Assembly (NCBI GenBank): GCA_003612285.1
Contig: RAYE01000003.1
Coordinates: forward strand, 1 to 64,000
From: a bacterium D16-51
GTDB lineage: Bacteria > Bacillota > Clostridia > Lachnospirales > Lachnospiraceae
Length of the DNA stretch: 64,000 nucleotides
Reading direction: 5' to 3'
Below, in pieces: positions 32,543-40,489 of the stretch (positions within the stretch are counted from its first letter, which is position 1; every line of letters starts with the position of its first letter). Below the pieces are notes generated by a model, which was not told where the DNA came from, ran no database searches, and saw only the letters and a program-made list of their open reading frames with translations. Both the position numbers and the translations under genes were made by a program.

Positions 32543-34231
32543 TCAATCGTTTAGTATATCCAGAAGTTCCTGTTCTGCTCCTTTTGCAGCATTGATGTCT
32601 TCATCAAGGATTGCTTTCTTCAATAAATATAGGTTTTCATTGATATCTTCCTCAAGTGTCGGGAAGGAGCCTGTCTCAAGGCTTTTCAGCATCCGTTCTG
32701 CACGGCGGATAACTGTTCGGAATTGTTTTGCAGAAGGGGCTTCTTTCCAACGGCTGACATCTTCTTCTGTTTCTTCGTTTTTCATCATATTGATGGAAAT
32801 GGAAGCGTCTGCGCCAGTGCTTGGAATGGATGCGGTTACATGCAGCATGCCGTTTAAATTATATGAAAACTGTACATTGATTTTTTCCACACCAGCCCGT
32901 TTGGGCGGGATGTCATGTATCATGAAGTCTCCCAGGAAGTGATTGCTGTCTGCCAGCATGCTTTCCCCCTGGTAAACCTCAATATTGGCACTTGTCTGAT
33001 AATCCGCATAGGTGTAGTAAGTCTGGCTGCGTGTTACAGGGATTGTGGCATTCCTTGGAATAATGACGTCCATTCTGTTATCTGTGATTCCATCCGTTAC
33101 CCTGATACCCAGTGTGTAAGGGTTTACATCAGTAATAATGAGGCTGTCTTCCTGGGAAAAGACTCCCTGGATAATCCCGGCCTGAATCGCTGCGCCCTCT
33201 GCAACAGCAAAATCAGGGTTTAAACTCTGTGCTGCTTCTATATTAAGGTATTCCCTGATATCCTTTGTCACAAGCGGCATCCTGGTAGAGCCGCCTGCCA
33301 AAATTACTTTGTCAATTTCATCAGGCAGGATTCCGCTGTCTGAAAGGACAACATCTATCGGGTGGTGCGTTCTTTCAATAAGTTCCTGCGTTATTTCTTC
33401 AAAGTGTTTCCTTGTCACTGTTTCATCCAGGGCGAGGGGTACTCCCTTTTTTTCCGTAACCATAGGTATCAGGATATGGTAAGAGTCTTCTGTGCTTAAT
33501 GCTTTTTTGCAGCGTTCTGCTTCTTCCTTTAATTTTACCATTGCAAAGGTATCTTTTCTTAAATCAACGGAATTTTTTTTCATAAACTCTGAGATGAGCC
33601 AGTCCATCAGTTTTTCGTCAAAATCTTTCCCGCCAAGCTGGTTGTCGCCGCTGCTTGCCTTCACTTCCATCACCCCGTCAAACATCTCCAGGAGGGTTAC
33701 GTCAAAAGTCCCTCCCCCAAGGTCATAGACAAGGATATGGCTTTCTTCCTCCATATGGTCCAGACCATAGCTTAATGCGGCTGCTGTCGGCTCATTTAAA
33801 ATACGTTCTACCTTTAATCCTGCTTTTGTGCCTGCTTCAACGGTTTCCTGCCGCTGGATATCATTAAAATATGCCGGGACGGAAATAACAGCATGTGTAA
33901 TTTCCCTTCCTAAATATTCAGATGCGTATGTTTTGACATATTCTAAAAGTTTTGCTGACAGGTCCACAGGGGTAAAACTCTGCTTTCCTAATTTGATTTT
34001 TTCACCTGTGCCAATTTTACGTTTTACTTCAATTACAGTATTTTCCGGGGACAGCAGATACTGCGCGCGGACTTTTTCCCCTACAATGCTGTTACCGGCG
34101 CTGTCAATTCCTATTGCCGATGGGGTAATGATTTCATTTTCCAGATTGAGAACCATTACAGGTTTTCCATCTTGCATAACGGCTGCTTCTGTTGTAGAAG
34201 TACCCAAATCTATTCCAATAATTGTATCCAA
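32543..34231 (-). CDS. Short Hsp70 (DnaK family, HscC-like length)
   Basis: A 562-residue chaperone. The ATPase domain is complete: IGIDLGTSTTEAAV at 5-18, AVISVPAYFNDIQRQ near 137, ILNEPTAAALSYGLD, VYDLGGGTFDVTLLE and LAGGSTRMPLV. The substrate-binding domain is shorter than in DnaK and the lid is reduced, similar in length to E. coli HscC (about 556). GrpE-like and J-like genes flank it on the same strand, giving a self-contained Hsp70 machine, probably separate from the housekeeping dnaK locus. No CIRCE element is visible upstream. Confidence 0.9.
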   Translation of the reverse strand: MDTIIGIDLGTSTTEAAVMQDGKPVMVLNLENEIITPSAIGIDSAGNSIVGEKVRAQYLLSPENTVIEVKRKIGTGEKIKLGKQSFTPVDLSAKLLEYVKTYASEYLGREITHAVISVPAYFNDIQRQETVEAGTKAGLKVERILNEPTAAALSYGLDHMEEESHILVYDLGGGTFDVTLLEMFDGVMEVKASSGDNQLGGKDFDEKLMDWLISEFMKKNSVDLRKDTFAMVKLKEEAERCKKALSTEDSYHILIPMVTEKKGVPLALDETVTRKHFEEITQELIERTHHPIDVVLSDSGILPDEIDKVILAGGSTRMPLVTKDIREYLNIEAAQSLNPDFAVAEGAAIQAGIIQGVFSQEDSLIITDVNPYTLGIRVTDGITDNRMDVIIPRNATIPVTRSQTYYTYADYQTSANIEVYQGESMLADSNHFLGDFMIHDIPPKRAGVEKINVQFSYNLNGMLHVTASIPSTGADASISINMMKNEETEEDVSRWKEAPSAKQFRTVIRRAERMLKSLETGSFPTLEEDINENLYLLKKAILDEDINAAKGAEQELLDILND

Positions 34232-34260
34232 AGTTTCACCTGTCCTTTTTCAATAGTTTT

Positions 34261-34902
34261 TTAAATTTCTTCTGTTTCTAAGCGATAAGCGCTGACCTGT
34301 GCTTTCTTTTTTACAGTACCTTTATAAATATAACCACATGAGTAAATAGCGGCAACTGTTTTGTCTTTTGAGGGGTCGGTGGTACTGACTGCTTTTATGG
34401 CTTCGTGAAGGTCGTAGTTGATTTCTGTGCCGCATTCCCCAATAATGCAGATGCCGCATAACTGACGGAAATGTTCCAGGTTTTTTTCCATCAATGCAAT
34501 TTGTTCTGCCCAGGCAGCATCTTTAGAATCTGCAAAATGTTTCAGGTTCCAGAACTGTTCCTGGTAGGCCTCAAAAAGTTCCAGGAGCCGTTTTTCCCTT
34601 TGGCTGTAATCTGATAATTGTTTTTGTGCCATTTCTTTGGCAGAGCGTTTTTCTGCCCATTCATCCAGTAAATCTTCAATTGCCATATCATGTTTTTGGA
34701 TGGATGCCTGAAGGCCTGCAATATTTAGATTTATGGTTTCCATCTGTCTGGCCTGCTCTGCTGCTTCTTTTTCTGTTTTCTGCAGAATATCTTCCAGTAA
34801 AGAGAATTTCTCTTCTGTTTTTTGTAAAATCTTTTTGGTTAAAGAAAGCTGTTCCTCTAGTTCCTTGGCAGAATCTTTTTGGTTTTTCCGATGAAAGAAC
34901 AT
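34261..34902 (-). CDS. GrpE-like nucleotide exchange factor
   Basis: A 213-residue protein with a long coiled coil (about 10-130, KELEEQLSLTKKILQKTEEKF onward) and a C-terminal part matching the GrpE beta domain: INYDLHEAIKAVS, then GYIYKGTVKKKAQVSAYRL. GrpE releases ADP from Hsp70. The start at 34902 follows AGGAGG; the longer upstream reading lacks support. It opens the chaperone operon 57 bp after pyrI on the same strand, so read-through from pyrBI is possible. Confidence 0.85.
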   Translation of the reverse strand: MFFHRKNQKDSAKELEEQLSLTKKILQKTEEKFSLLEDILQKTEKEAAEQARQMETINLNIAGLQASIQKHDMAIEDLLDEWAEKRSAKEMAQKQLSDYSQREKRLLELFEAYQEQFWNLKHFADSKDAAWAEQIALMEKNLEHFRQLCGICIIGECGTEINYDLHEAIKAVSTTDPSKDKTVAAIYSCGYIYKGTVKKKAQVSAYRLETEEI

Positions 34903-34959
34903 ATTTATCCTCCTAATGTGCAGCGTAGTTGGAATCTTTGGCATTCATTTTTGAAGGGG

Positions 34960-35385
34960 CTATTTCCCACGAAATTTGGATTCGCAGTAAATGCAGCGGT
35001 AGATTCGGTTTTCCCGGTCTGTCAATTTAAAAGTATGGGGAAGTTCCTGTTCAACGGAAGTAATGCATCGTGGATTTTTACAGCGGATAATGTTGGTGAC
35101 GCGTTCCGGAAGGGAAAGGTCTTTTTTCTCCACAATTTCGTTATTTTTTATAATATTGATGGTAATTTTATGATCCAGGACGCCCAGTACATTTAAGTCA
35201 ATATCAAATGGGCCTTCGATTTTAATAATGTCTTTTTTCCCCATTTTGTTGCTGCGGGCATTTTTGATAATTGCCACAGAGCAGTCAAGCTTTTCCAGGT
35301 TCAGATACTCATATATTTTCATGGCGCCGCCTGCCTGGATGTGGTCGATTACAATGCCTTCATTTAAAACGCCTATATTTAACAT
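34960..35385 (-). CDS. pyrI: Aspartate carbamoyltransferase regulatory subunit
   Basis: A 141-residue subunit that binds nucleotides at its N-terminal domain (IDHIQAGGAMKIYEYL) and contacts the catalytic trimer through a zinc site made by C102, C107, C131 and C134. It confers CTP/ATP allostery on PyrB. It follows pyrB by 12 bp. The product is slightly shorter than the E. coli protein (153). Confidence 0.96.
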   Translation of the reverse strand: MLNIGVLNEGIVIDHIQAGGAMKIYEYLNLEKLDCSVAIIKNARSNKMGKKDIIKIEGPFDIDLNVLGVLDHKITINIIKNNEIVEKKDLSLPERVTNIIRCKNPRCITSVEQELPHTFKLTDRENRIYRCIYCESKFRGK

Positions 35386-35397
35386 ATCCTTTCCCTC

Positions 35398-36324
35398 CTA
35401 TTGTTTTGCTTTGTCAAGCCCAAGTAATGACATAATCAGCGCCATACGGACATAAACGCCATATTTTGCCTGTTTAAAATAGACAGCGCGTGGGTCGTTG
35501 TCTACTTCTGTAGCAATTTCGTTTACACGTGGAAGCGGATGCAGGACAAACATATCTTTTTTTGCATACTTCATTTTATTGGTATCCAGGATAAAGCTGT
35601 CCTTTAAGCGGATATAGTCTTCTTCATTGAAAAAACGTTCACGCTGGACGCGCGTCATGTAAAGGATGTCCAGTTTTGGCATATTCTGCTCTAACTGGTC
35701 TGTTTCTATATATTCAATATTTTTCTGGTCCAGGACTTCCCTGCGCAGATAGTCCGGTATTTTTAATTCTTGCGGGGAAATCAGTACAAATCGTATATTT
35801 GGATAACGTACCATTGCATTAATCAGGGAATGTACTGTACGGCCAAATTTTAAGTCCCCGCACATGCCAATTGTCATATTGTCAAGGCGTCCCATCAAGG
35901 TTTTGATGGTAAGTAAATCAGTCAGGGTCTGGGTAGGGTGGTTGTGCCCGCCGTCCCCGGCATTGATGACAGGGATTTCAGAGTACATAGCTGCAACAGT
36001 TGGCGCACCTTCTTTTGGGTGGCGCATCGCACAGATATCGGCATATGAAGATATTACGCGTATGGTATCGGCAACGCTTTCTCCTTTTGCCGCCGAACTG
36101 GAGTCTGCCGAAGAAAAACCAAGCACTTTACCGCCTAAGTTCAGCATTGCTGCTTCAAAACTAAGGCGCGTCCGTGTGCTTGGTTCATAAAATAATGTCG
36201 CTAATTTTTTCCCTTCACAGATATGGGAAAATTTTTCGGGAGATTCCATAATTTCCTGCCCAAGGCACAGGATATGTTCCAGTTCCTCAATGGATAAATC
36301 AAGTGGACTAATCAGATGTCTCAT
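35398..36324 (-). CDS. pyrB: Aspartate carbamoyltransferase catalytic subunit
   Basis: A 308-residue enzyme forming N-carbamoyl-aspartate, the committed step of pyrimidine synthesis. The carbamoyl-phosphate motif STRTR is at 49-53, [12 protein letters not shown] lies near 134, and HPLPRVNEI carries the aspartate-side loop. It starts after AAGGGGG. The short leader (about 35 bases after the predicted -10) leaves no room for a PyrR-type attenuator, so control is probably at the enzyme through PyrI. Confidence 0.98.
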   Translation of the reverse strand: MRHLISPLDLSIEELEHILCLGQEIMESPEKFSHICEGKKLATLFYEPSTRTRLSFEAAMLNLGGKVLGFSSADSSSAAKGESVADTIRVISSYADICAMRHPKEGAPTVAAMYSEIPVINAGDGGHNHPTQTLTDLLTIKTLMGRLDNMTIGMCGDLKFGRTVHSLINAMVRYPNIRFVLISPQELKIPDYLRREVLDQKNIEYIETDQLEQNMPKLDILYMTRVQRERFFNEEDYIRLKDSFILDTNKMKYAKKDMFVLHPLPRVNEIATEVDNDPRAVYFKQAKYGVYVRMALIMSLLGLDKAKQ

Positions 36325-36357
36325 ATATACCCCCTTTAGATTTTTTCTATTGGAAAT

Positions 36358-36386
36358 ATATTACTACATTCATGGGGCTGGTGCAA
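36358..36386 (-). promoter_or_regulatory. pyrBI promoter
   Basis: On the minus strand TTGCAC (36381-36386), a 17-bp spacer and TAATAT (36358-36363), about 35 bp before the pyrB start. Confidence 0.6.
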
Positions 36387-36420
36387 GCATATGTTGCTGG
36401 TTTTTCGCGAATAGAAATAC

Positions 36421-36449
36421 TTGTTTTGTGCAGAGGGTTATGTTACAAT
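36421..36449 (+). promoter_or_regulatory. Promoter of the flavodiiron protein gene
   Basis: TTGTTT (36421-36426), a 17-bp spacer and TACAAT (36444-36449), divergent from the pyrBI promoter. The leader of about 140 bases shows no riboswitch I can name. Confidence 0.55.
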
Positions 36450-36593
36450 GCTTTTTGTGGCTGTTTGATGGCAGCAGAGGCGGTGTGGTTTCCTTTTTGG
36501 CAGGAGAGTGCGTTGGCATTTTCTTTTTATGGTAGGAAACTGTGCCAATTTCCAGTGTGATAAATTTTGGAAAAGCGAAGGAGGAAGATAAGA

Positions 36594-37757
36594 ATGGATG
36601 TAATGATTTCAGATGCAGTAAAGTATATTGGAGTAGATGACACGGCAATTGATTTGTTTGAGAGCCAGTATGTCGTACCAGAAGGAGTATCCTATAATTC
36701 ATATATTATTTTGGATGAAAAGACAGCAGTTATGGATACTGTTGATAAGCGTGGAATGGAACAGTGGGAAAAGAACCTGCTGGCTGCTTTAGACGGCCGG
36801 AAGGTTGATTATCTGGTAGTACAGCATTTGGAGCCAGACCATGCAGGAAGTATTGCAAGGCTGGTGGAACTTTTCCCGGAGGTAACGCTGGTGGGGAATG
36901 CAAAGACATTTTCAATGCTGCCGCAGTTTTTTGACATTCCGCTGGAAGGACATATGCTGACAGTAAAAGAAGGCGATACGCTTTCTTTGGGGGAACATAC
37001 GCTGACATTCGTAATGGCTCCAATGGTTCATTGGCCGGAAGTTATGGTTTCTTATGAGAGTAAGGAAAAGATTTTATTTTCTGCAGATGGTTTTGGTAAA
37101 TTTGGCGCATTGTCAAAAACAGAAGGAGATGACTGGGCATGTGAGGCCCGCCGGTATTATTTTAATATTGTAGGAAAATATGGCGCGCCAGTGCAGACTT
37201 TGTTAAAGAAGGCGTCTAAGCTTGAGATTGCAACAATCTGCCCGCTGCATGGCCCGGTATTAAAAGAAGATTTGGGATATTACCTGGGTCTTTATAATAC
37301 TTGGAGCAGTTATCAGCCAGAGGACAAGGGAATTTTAATTGCCTATGCTTCTATTCATGGGAATACAGCTGAGGCAGCAAATAAGCTTGCTGATATTTTA
37401 CGGGATAAGGGGGCTGAGAAGGTAGTAGTCAGTGACCTGGCAAGGGAAGATATGGCGGAGGTAATCGAAGATGCGTTCCGCTATGACCGCATGATTGTAG
37501 CAGCAGCAAGTTATGATGGAGGTGTTTTCCCATGTATGCAGGATTTCCTGCACCATCTGCAGGCAAAGGCGTATCAGAAACGTAAAGTTGGGATTCTGGA
37601 AAATGGTTCCTGGGCGCCTACAGCGGCAAGGAGCATGAAAGGCATTTTAGAAGGCTTAAAAGAAGTTACCATTGTCGAACCGGTGGTTACAATTCGTTCT
37701 ACATTAAAGGATTCTGATATTCCAGGACTGGAACAACTTGCGGATGCAATGCTGTAG
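36594..37757 (+). CDS. Flavodiiron protein (FprA-type O2/NO reductase)
   Basis: A 387-residue two-domain protein. The metallo-beta-lactamase-like part carries the diiron ligands in HLEPDHAGS (H78, E80, D82, H83) plus later histidines such as those in APMVHWPE and PLHGPV. The C-terminal flavodoxin domain (about 248-387) begins ILIAYASIHGNTAEAA. Such enzymes reduce oxygen to water or nitric oxide to nitrous oxide in anaerobes, taking electrons from rubredoxin or coenzyme F420. ATG 36594 follows GGAGGAAG. No rubredoxin domain is fused. Confidence 0.95.
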   Translation: MDVMISDAVKYIGVDDTAIDLFESQYVVPEGVSYNSYIILDEKTAVMDTVDKRGMEQWEKNLLAALDGRKVDYLVVQHLEPDHAGSIARLVELFPEVTLVGNAKTFSMLPQFFDIPLEGHMLTVKEGDTLSLGEHTLTFVMAPMVHWPEVMVSYESKEKILFSADGFGKFGALSKTEGDDWACEARRYYFNIVGKYGAPVQTLLKKASKLEIATICPLHGPVLKEDLGYYLGLYNTWSSYQPEDKGILIAYASIHGNTAEAANKLADILRDKGAEKVVVSDLAREDMAEVIEDAFRYDRMIVAAASYDGGVFPCMQDFLHHLQAKAYQKRKVGILENGSWAPTAARSMKGILEGLKEVTIVEPVVTIRSTLKDSDIPGLEQLADAML

Positions 37758-37820
37758 GAATGGAAAAGATTTTTTTGGTACATCGCTATAAAAGCTGAAA
37801 AGGCAGATAATAATATATGA

Positions 37821-37855
37821 AAAGCATTATTCATGGATTTGGATAATGCTTTTTT
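37821..37855 (+). terminator. Terminator of the flavodiiron protein gene
   Basis: AAAGCATTAT (37821-37830) pairs with ATAATGCTTT (37843-37852) followed by T residues, 64 bp after the stop. Confidence 0.85.
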
Positions 37856-37882
37856 GCGTGATAGAAAATTGCTATAAAGGTA

Positions 37883-37958
37883 TTGATTGGATAATTACCA
37901 ATAATATAAACTGGCTTACACAAGGATATATAACTCTGTATGTAAGCCAGTTTTTTTT
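37883..37958 (+). ncRNA. Candidate short hairpin RNA or attenuator upstream of the recombinase gene
   Basis: A promoter-like pair TTGATT (37883-37888), 16 bp, TATAAA (37905-37910) runs straight into an 11-bp perfect stem (ACTGGCTTACA at 37910-37920 with its complement at 37941-37951) followed by eight T. A transcript would be little more than this hairpin, or a leader that stops before the recombinase gene unless the terminator is overcome. Alternatively the promoter is fortuitous and this is a plain terminator. Confidence 0.4.
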
Positions 37959-38062
37959 GTGGCTGGGGGAATTATAGTAATGTGGAAGAAGGCTTCAAGG
38001 CCAGCGGGATTTTGTGGACAGGAAAGAGCCGGTAAGCCGGCAGAAAGGAAAAGGAGACGCAG

Positions 38063-38908
38063 ATGGAACGGATAATTACAGAAGAGAAAATTTTACAGTA
38101 TCAGGAGTACCTTTATGAGGAGGAAAAAACGACGGCTACAATCAGGAAGTATACATGTGACCTGAAAAAACTCATGGATTATACATCAGGAAGGGAGGTT
38201 ACAAAGAAGCTGATGGTTGAGTATAAGGAAGCGCTGCGGGAGGAAAAAGGGTACAGGCTGACAAGCATCAATTCCTTCCTGGTAGCGGCAAACCGCTTTT
38301 TTGAGTATATGGGATGGTATGATCTGCGGGTTAAGACTTACCGCCTCCAGAAGGAGGTGTTTGTGCCGGAAGACAGGGATTTGTCTAAGGATGAATATAG
38401 AAAATTAGTGCACGCAGCGATGGGGAAAGGAAAAAAGCGGCTTGCCATGATCCTGCAGACGATTGCAGCAACTGGCATCCGTATCAGTGAACTCCCTTTT
38501 GTGACAGTAGAAAAAGTAATGGAGGGGATTGTAGAGGTATACTGTAAAGGGAAACAGAGGTTTGTATTGCTGCCCAAAAAGTTACAGAAAAAGCTAATTG
38601 GGTATATAAAAGAAAAAGGTATTAAATCGGGAATTGTATTTTGTACCTCTGGCGGGAAAGCGGTAGACCGGAGCAACCTCTGGAAGGAAATGAAAAAGTT
38701 AAGCCAGGAAGCAGAAATAAGGGAAAAGAAAGTATACCCACATAACCTCCGCCATTTGTTTGCAAAAGAATTTTATGCGATTGAAAAGGATATTGCAAAA
38801 CTTGCCGATATGCTGGGACATAGCAATGTGGAAACAACAAGGATTTATATCAGGACAACCAGTGAGGAGCATCAGAAACAATTAAATATGATGAAGCTGG
38901 TGATTTAA
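38063..38908 (+). CDS. Tyrosine recombinase, probable invertase of the adjacent promoter segment
   Basis: A 281-residue integrase-family enzyme with all catalytic residues: R140 in ATGIRISEL, H227 and R230 in HNLRHLFA, H253 in LGHSNVETT and nucleophile Y262 in RIYIR. The N-terminal SAM-like DNA-binding domain covers about residues 1-100. It is not next to any prophage or conjugation genes, but stands 64 bp before a pair of 18-bp inverted repeats that enclose a promoter. That is the layout of phase-variation invertases such as those of Bacteroides capsule loci. ATG 38063 follows AAAGGAGACGC. Confidence 0.85.
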   Translation: MERIITEEKILQYQEYLYEEEKTTATIRKYTCDLKKLMDYTSGREVTKKLMVEYKEALREEKGYRLTSINSFLVAANRFFEYMGWYDLRVKTYRLQKEVFVPEDRDLSKDEYRKLVHAAMGKGKKRLAMILQTIAATGIRISELPFVTVEKVMEGIVEVYCKGKQRFVLLPKKLQKKLIGYIKEKGIKSGIVFCTSGGKAVDRSNLWKEMKKLSQEAEIREKKVYPHNLRHLFAKEFYAIEKDIAKLADMLGHSNVETTRIYIRTTSEEHQKQLNMMKLVI

Positions 38909-38972
38909 ATCTAAAATCAGACGGGTGGGAAAATTTTAAGAATGATAGAGAGATATTATAAAAAACTCTACA

Positions 38973-38990
38973 ACATAATAAAAATTATGT
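38973..38990 (+). repeat. Left inverted repeat of the invertible segment
   Basis: ACATAATAAAAATTATGT, whose exact reverse complement is at 39141-39158. Each copy is itself nearly palindromic (ACATAAT/ATTATGT arms around AAAA), as expected for paired recombinase-binding arms flanking an asymmetric crossover core. Confidence 0.85.
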
Positions 38991-39009
38991 CATAACCAAT
39001 TCTCTGTCC

Positions 39010-39038
39010 ATTATAGACTTTCTGCCTTATGTTGTCAA
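39010..39038 (-). promoter_or_regulatory. Perfect-consensus promoter inside the invertible segment, facing left
   Basis: On the minus strand TTGACA (39033-39038), a 17-bp spacer and TATAAT (39010-39015). Both hexamers and the spacing are ideal for sigma-A. In this orientation it transcribes across the left repeat into the 3' end of the recombinase gene in antisense. Confidence 0.9.
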
Positions 39039-39140
39039 TGATAACCTGTCTTTCCAGTGGCTGAAAATTATTCCAATTATTTTATCGGTTTAAACTGTGC
39101 AATACTTTATAGCTCCATGGATTAGTATTTCTTTTTAAAC

Positions 39141-39158
39141 ACATAATTTTTATTATGT
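39141..39158 (-). repeat. Right inverted repeat of the invertible segment
   Basis: ACATAATTTTTATTATGT, the exact reverse complement of 38973-38990. The flanking sequence differs between the two sites, so the repeats end here. Confidence 0.85.
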
Positions 39159-39235
39159 GGTAACAGTCGACACAGTAGGCTGCAGTGTGGAATGGGAAAG
39201 CAGCCTGTCAGCAGAAATCCATGGAGGTAAAGGCA

Positions 39236-40462
39236 ATGAAGGTAATCAATGGACTGAAATACTGGGGACAGCTCCTGTTTCTGCCAATCTATTGGTTGTC
39301 TTTTCTGATACCGAGGGATAAAAAGCTCTGGCTTTTCGGGAGCACATTTGGCAGGCGGTTCGCGGACAACCCTAAATATTTCTATCTGTACTTGAGTCAG
39401 CGCAAGGAGAGCCTTGGGATACGTCCTATATGGATTACACATGAACAAAAAATTGTTGAGTTATTGGAAAATAATGGTTATGAAGCGTACTATTGCTATT
39501 CCTTAAAGGGAATATGGTATGCATGTCGTGGGAAGGTCTACCTTTTTGATAATTATTCCAAGGATATCAATTTCTGGCTAAGCGGGGGCGCCATAAAGAT
39601 AAACCTCTGGCATGGTGTAGGGAATAAGCGGATTAATTATGACAATCAGCATGATAAAGTAAGGCATCCAAAGAATATCTTGGAAAAAATAAGATATTTC
39701 CCGAGGAGGCTGTCAGATGAGAAGCCAAACCATTATATATTGGCAACCTCTCCGATGATGTGCAGGATTTTTGCACGGGCTTTCCAAGTGTCCAAGGGAC
39801 ATGTGATAGAGGCTGGTTATCCAAGAAATGATTACATATTAGGGGAGGAAATAGAAAATGTTTTCTCCAGGGAAGAAAGGAAAGCTTTTAATCAAATCCA
39901 TAAATGGAAATCAGCAGGAAAAAAAGTTGTGATGTATATGCCAACGTTCCGCGAATCTGAGGTTTTATTTTCATCAGTGATGGATATGGAAAATTTTAAT
40001 AGATTTTTATCGCAAAATAATATTTTGTTTTTGACAAAGCTGCATCCAAAATCAAAGCTGAAGAGGGAATTTGGGCAGCAGGTTTTTGAAAATATATTGA
40101 ACCTAAATGCTGATATGGATTCATATATTTTCCTGAAACAGGCTGACGTATTGGTAACAGATTATTCCTCGGTCTATTCTGATTATATGTTGTTGGATCG
40201 GCCGGTAATTGCTTTTTGGTATGACTATAAAGAATATACGGAAAATACCAGGGACAGTTATTTTGATTTTGATAAATATATGCCGGAGATAAGGGCAAAA
40301 AATTTTGAAGAGTTAAAAAAAGCTTTGGAATGTGCTTTGTCGGAGGATATTTGCAAAGAGGCAAGGAGCAGGTCAAGGGAGAAAATGTTTTCTTCGCTGG
40401 AAGGGGATGCCTGTAGCAAATTAACAGGAAAAATTAATAGAATCCTTGCAGGGGATTTGTAA
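39236..40462 (+). CDS. CDP-glycerol glycerophosphotransferase family protein (TagB/TagF-like)
   Basis: A 408-residue enzyme of the teichoic acid polymerase/primase type. Typical blocks are LWHGVGNKRI near residue 124, MYMPTFRESE, LTKLHPKSK and the TDYSSVYSDYMLLDRPVIAF signature near 304-323. An N-terminal hydrophobic stretch (LLFLPIYWLSFLI) probably docks it at the membrane. It would add a glycerol-phosphate or similar polyol-phosphate to a lipid-linked sugar. It is the first gene of the operon behind the invertible promoter; ATG 39236 has GGAGG 8 bp upstream. Confidence 0.9.
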   Translation: MKVINGLKYWGQLLFLPIYWLSFLIPRDKKLWLFGSTFGRRFADNPKYFYLYLSQRKESLGIRPIWITHEQKIVELLENNGYEAYYCYSLKGIWYACRGKVYLFDNYSKDINFWLSGGAIKINLWHGVGNKRINYDNQHDKVRHPKNILEKIRYFPRRLSDEKPNHYILATSPMMCRIFARAFQVSKGHVIEAGYPRNDYILGEEIENVFSREERKAFNQIHKWKSAGKKVVMYMPTFRESEVLFSSVMDMENFNRFLSQNNILFLTKLHPKSKLKREFGQQVFENILNLNADMDSYIFLKQADVLVTDYSSVYSDYMLLDRPVIAFWYDYKEYTENTRDSYFDFDKYMPEIRAKNFEELKKALECALSEDICKEARSRSREKMFSSLEGDACSKLTGKINRILAGDL

Positions 40463-40489
40463 AGAAATGGGTCAGGAAGGGATAACAAG

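Larger units (their letters stand above)
38973..39158. promoter_or_regulatory. Invertible promoter segment (invertron)
   Basis: A 186-bp stretch bounded by 18-bp perfect inverted repeats, adjacent to a tyrosine recombinase gene and upstream of a large surface polymer operon. The 150-bp interior encodes nothing but contains one perfect-consensus promoter, at present facing left. Inversion would move its -10 to about 39116-39121 and direct transcription into the operon, with a leader of about 110 bases that includes a small hairpin near 39177-39206. The structure is seen directly; inversion is inferred. Confidence 0.82.

Noticed and set aside
36325-36357. PyrR-type attenuator ahead of pyrB
   Set aside because: Only about 35 bases lie between the predicted -10 and the start codon, too few for an antiterminator/terminator pair.
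38063-38908. The recombinase as integrase of an integrated element covering the polymer locus
   Set aside because: No other mobility genes or tRNA target are near it, and the inverted repeats enclosing a promoter give a better explanation. An element boundary beyond the window cannot be fully excluded.
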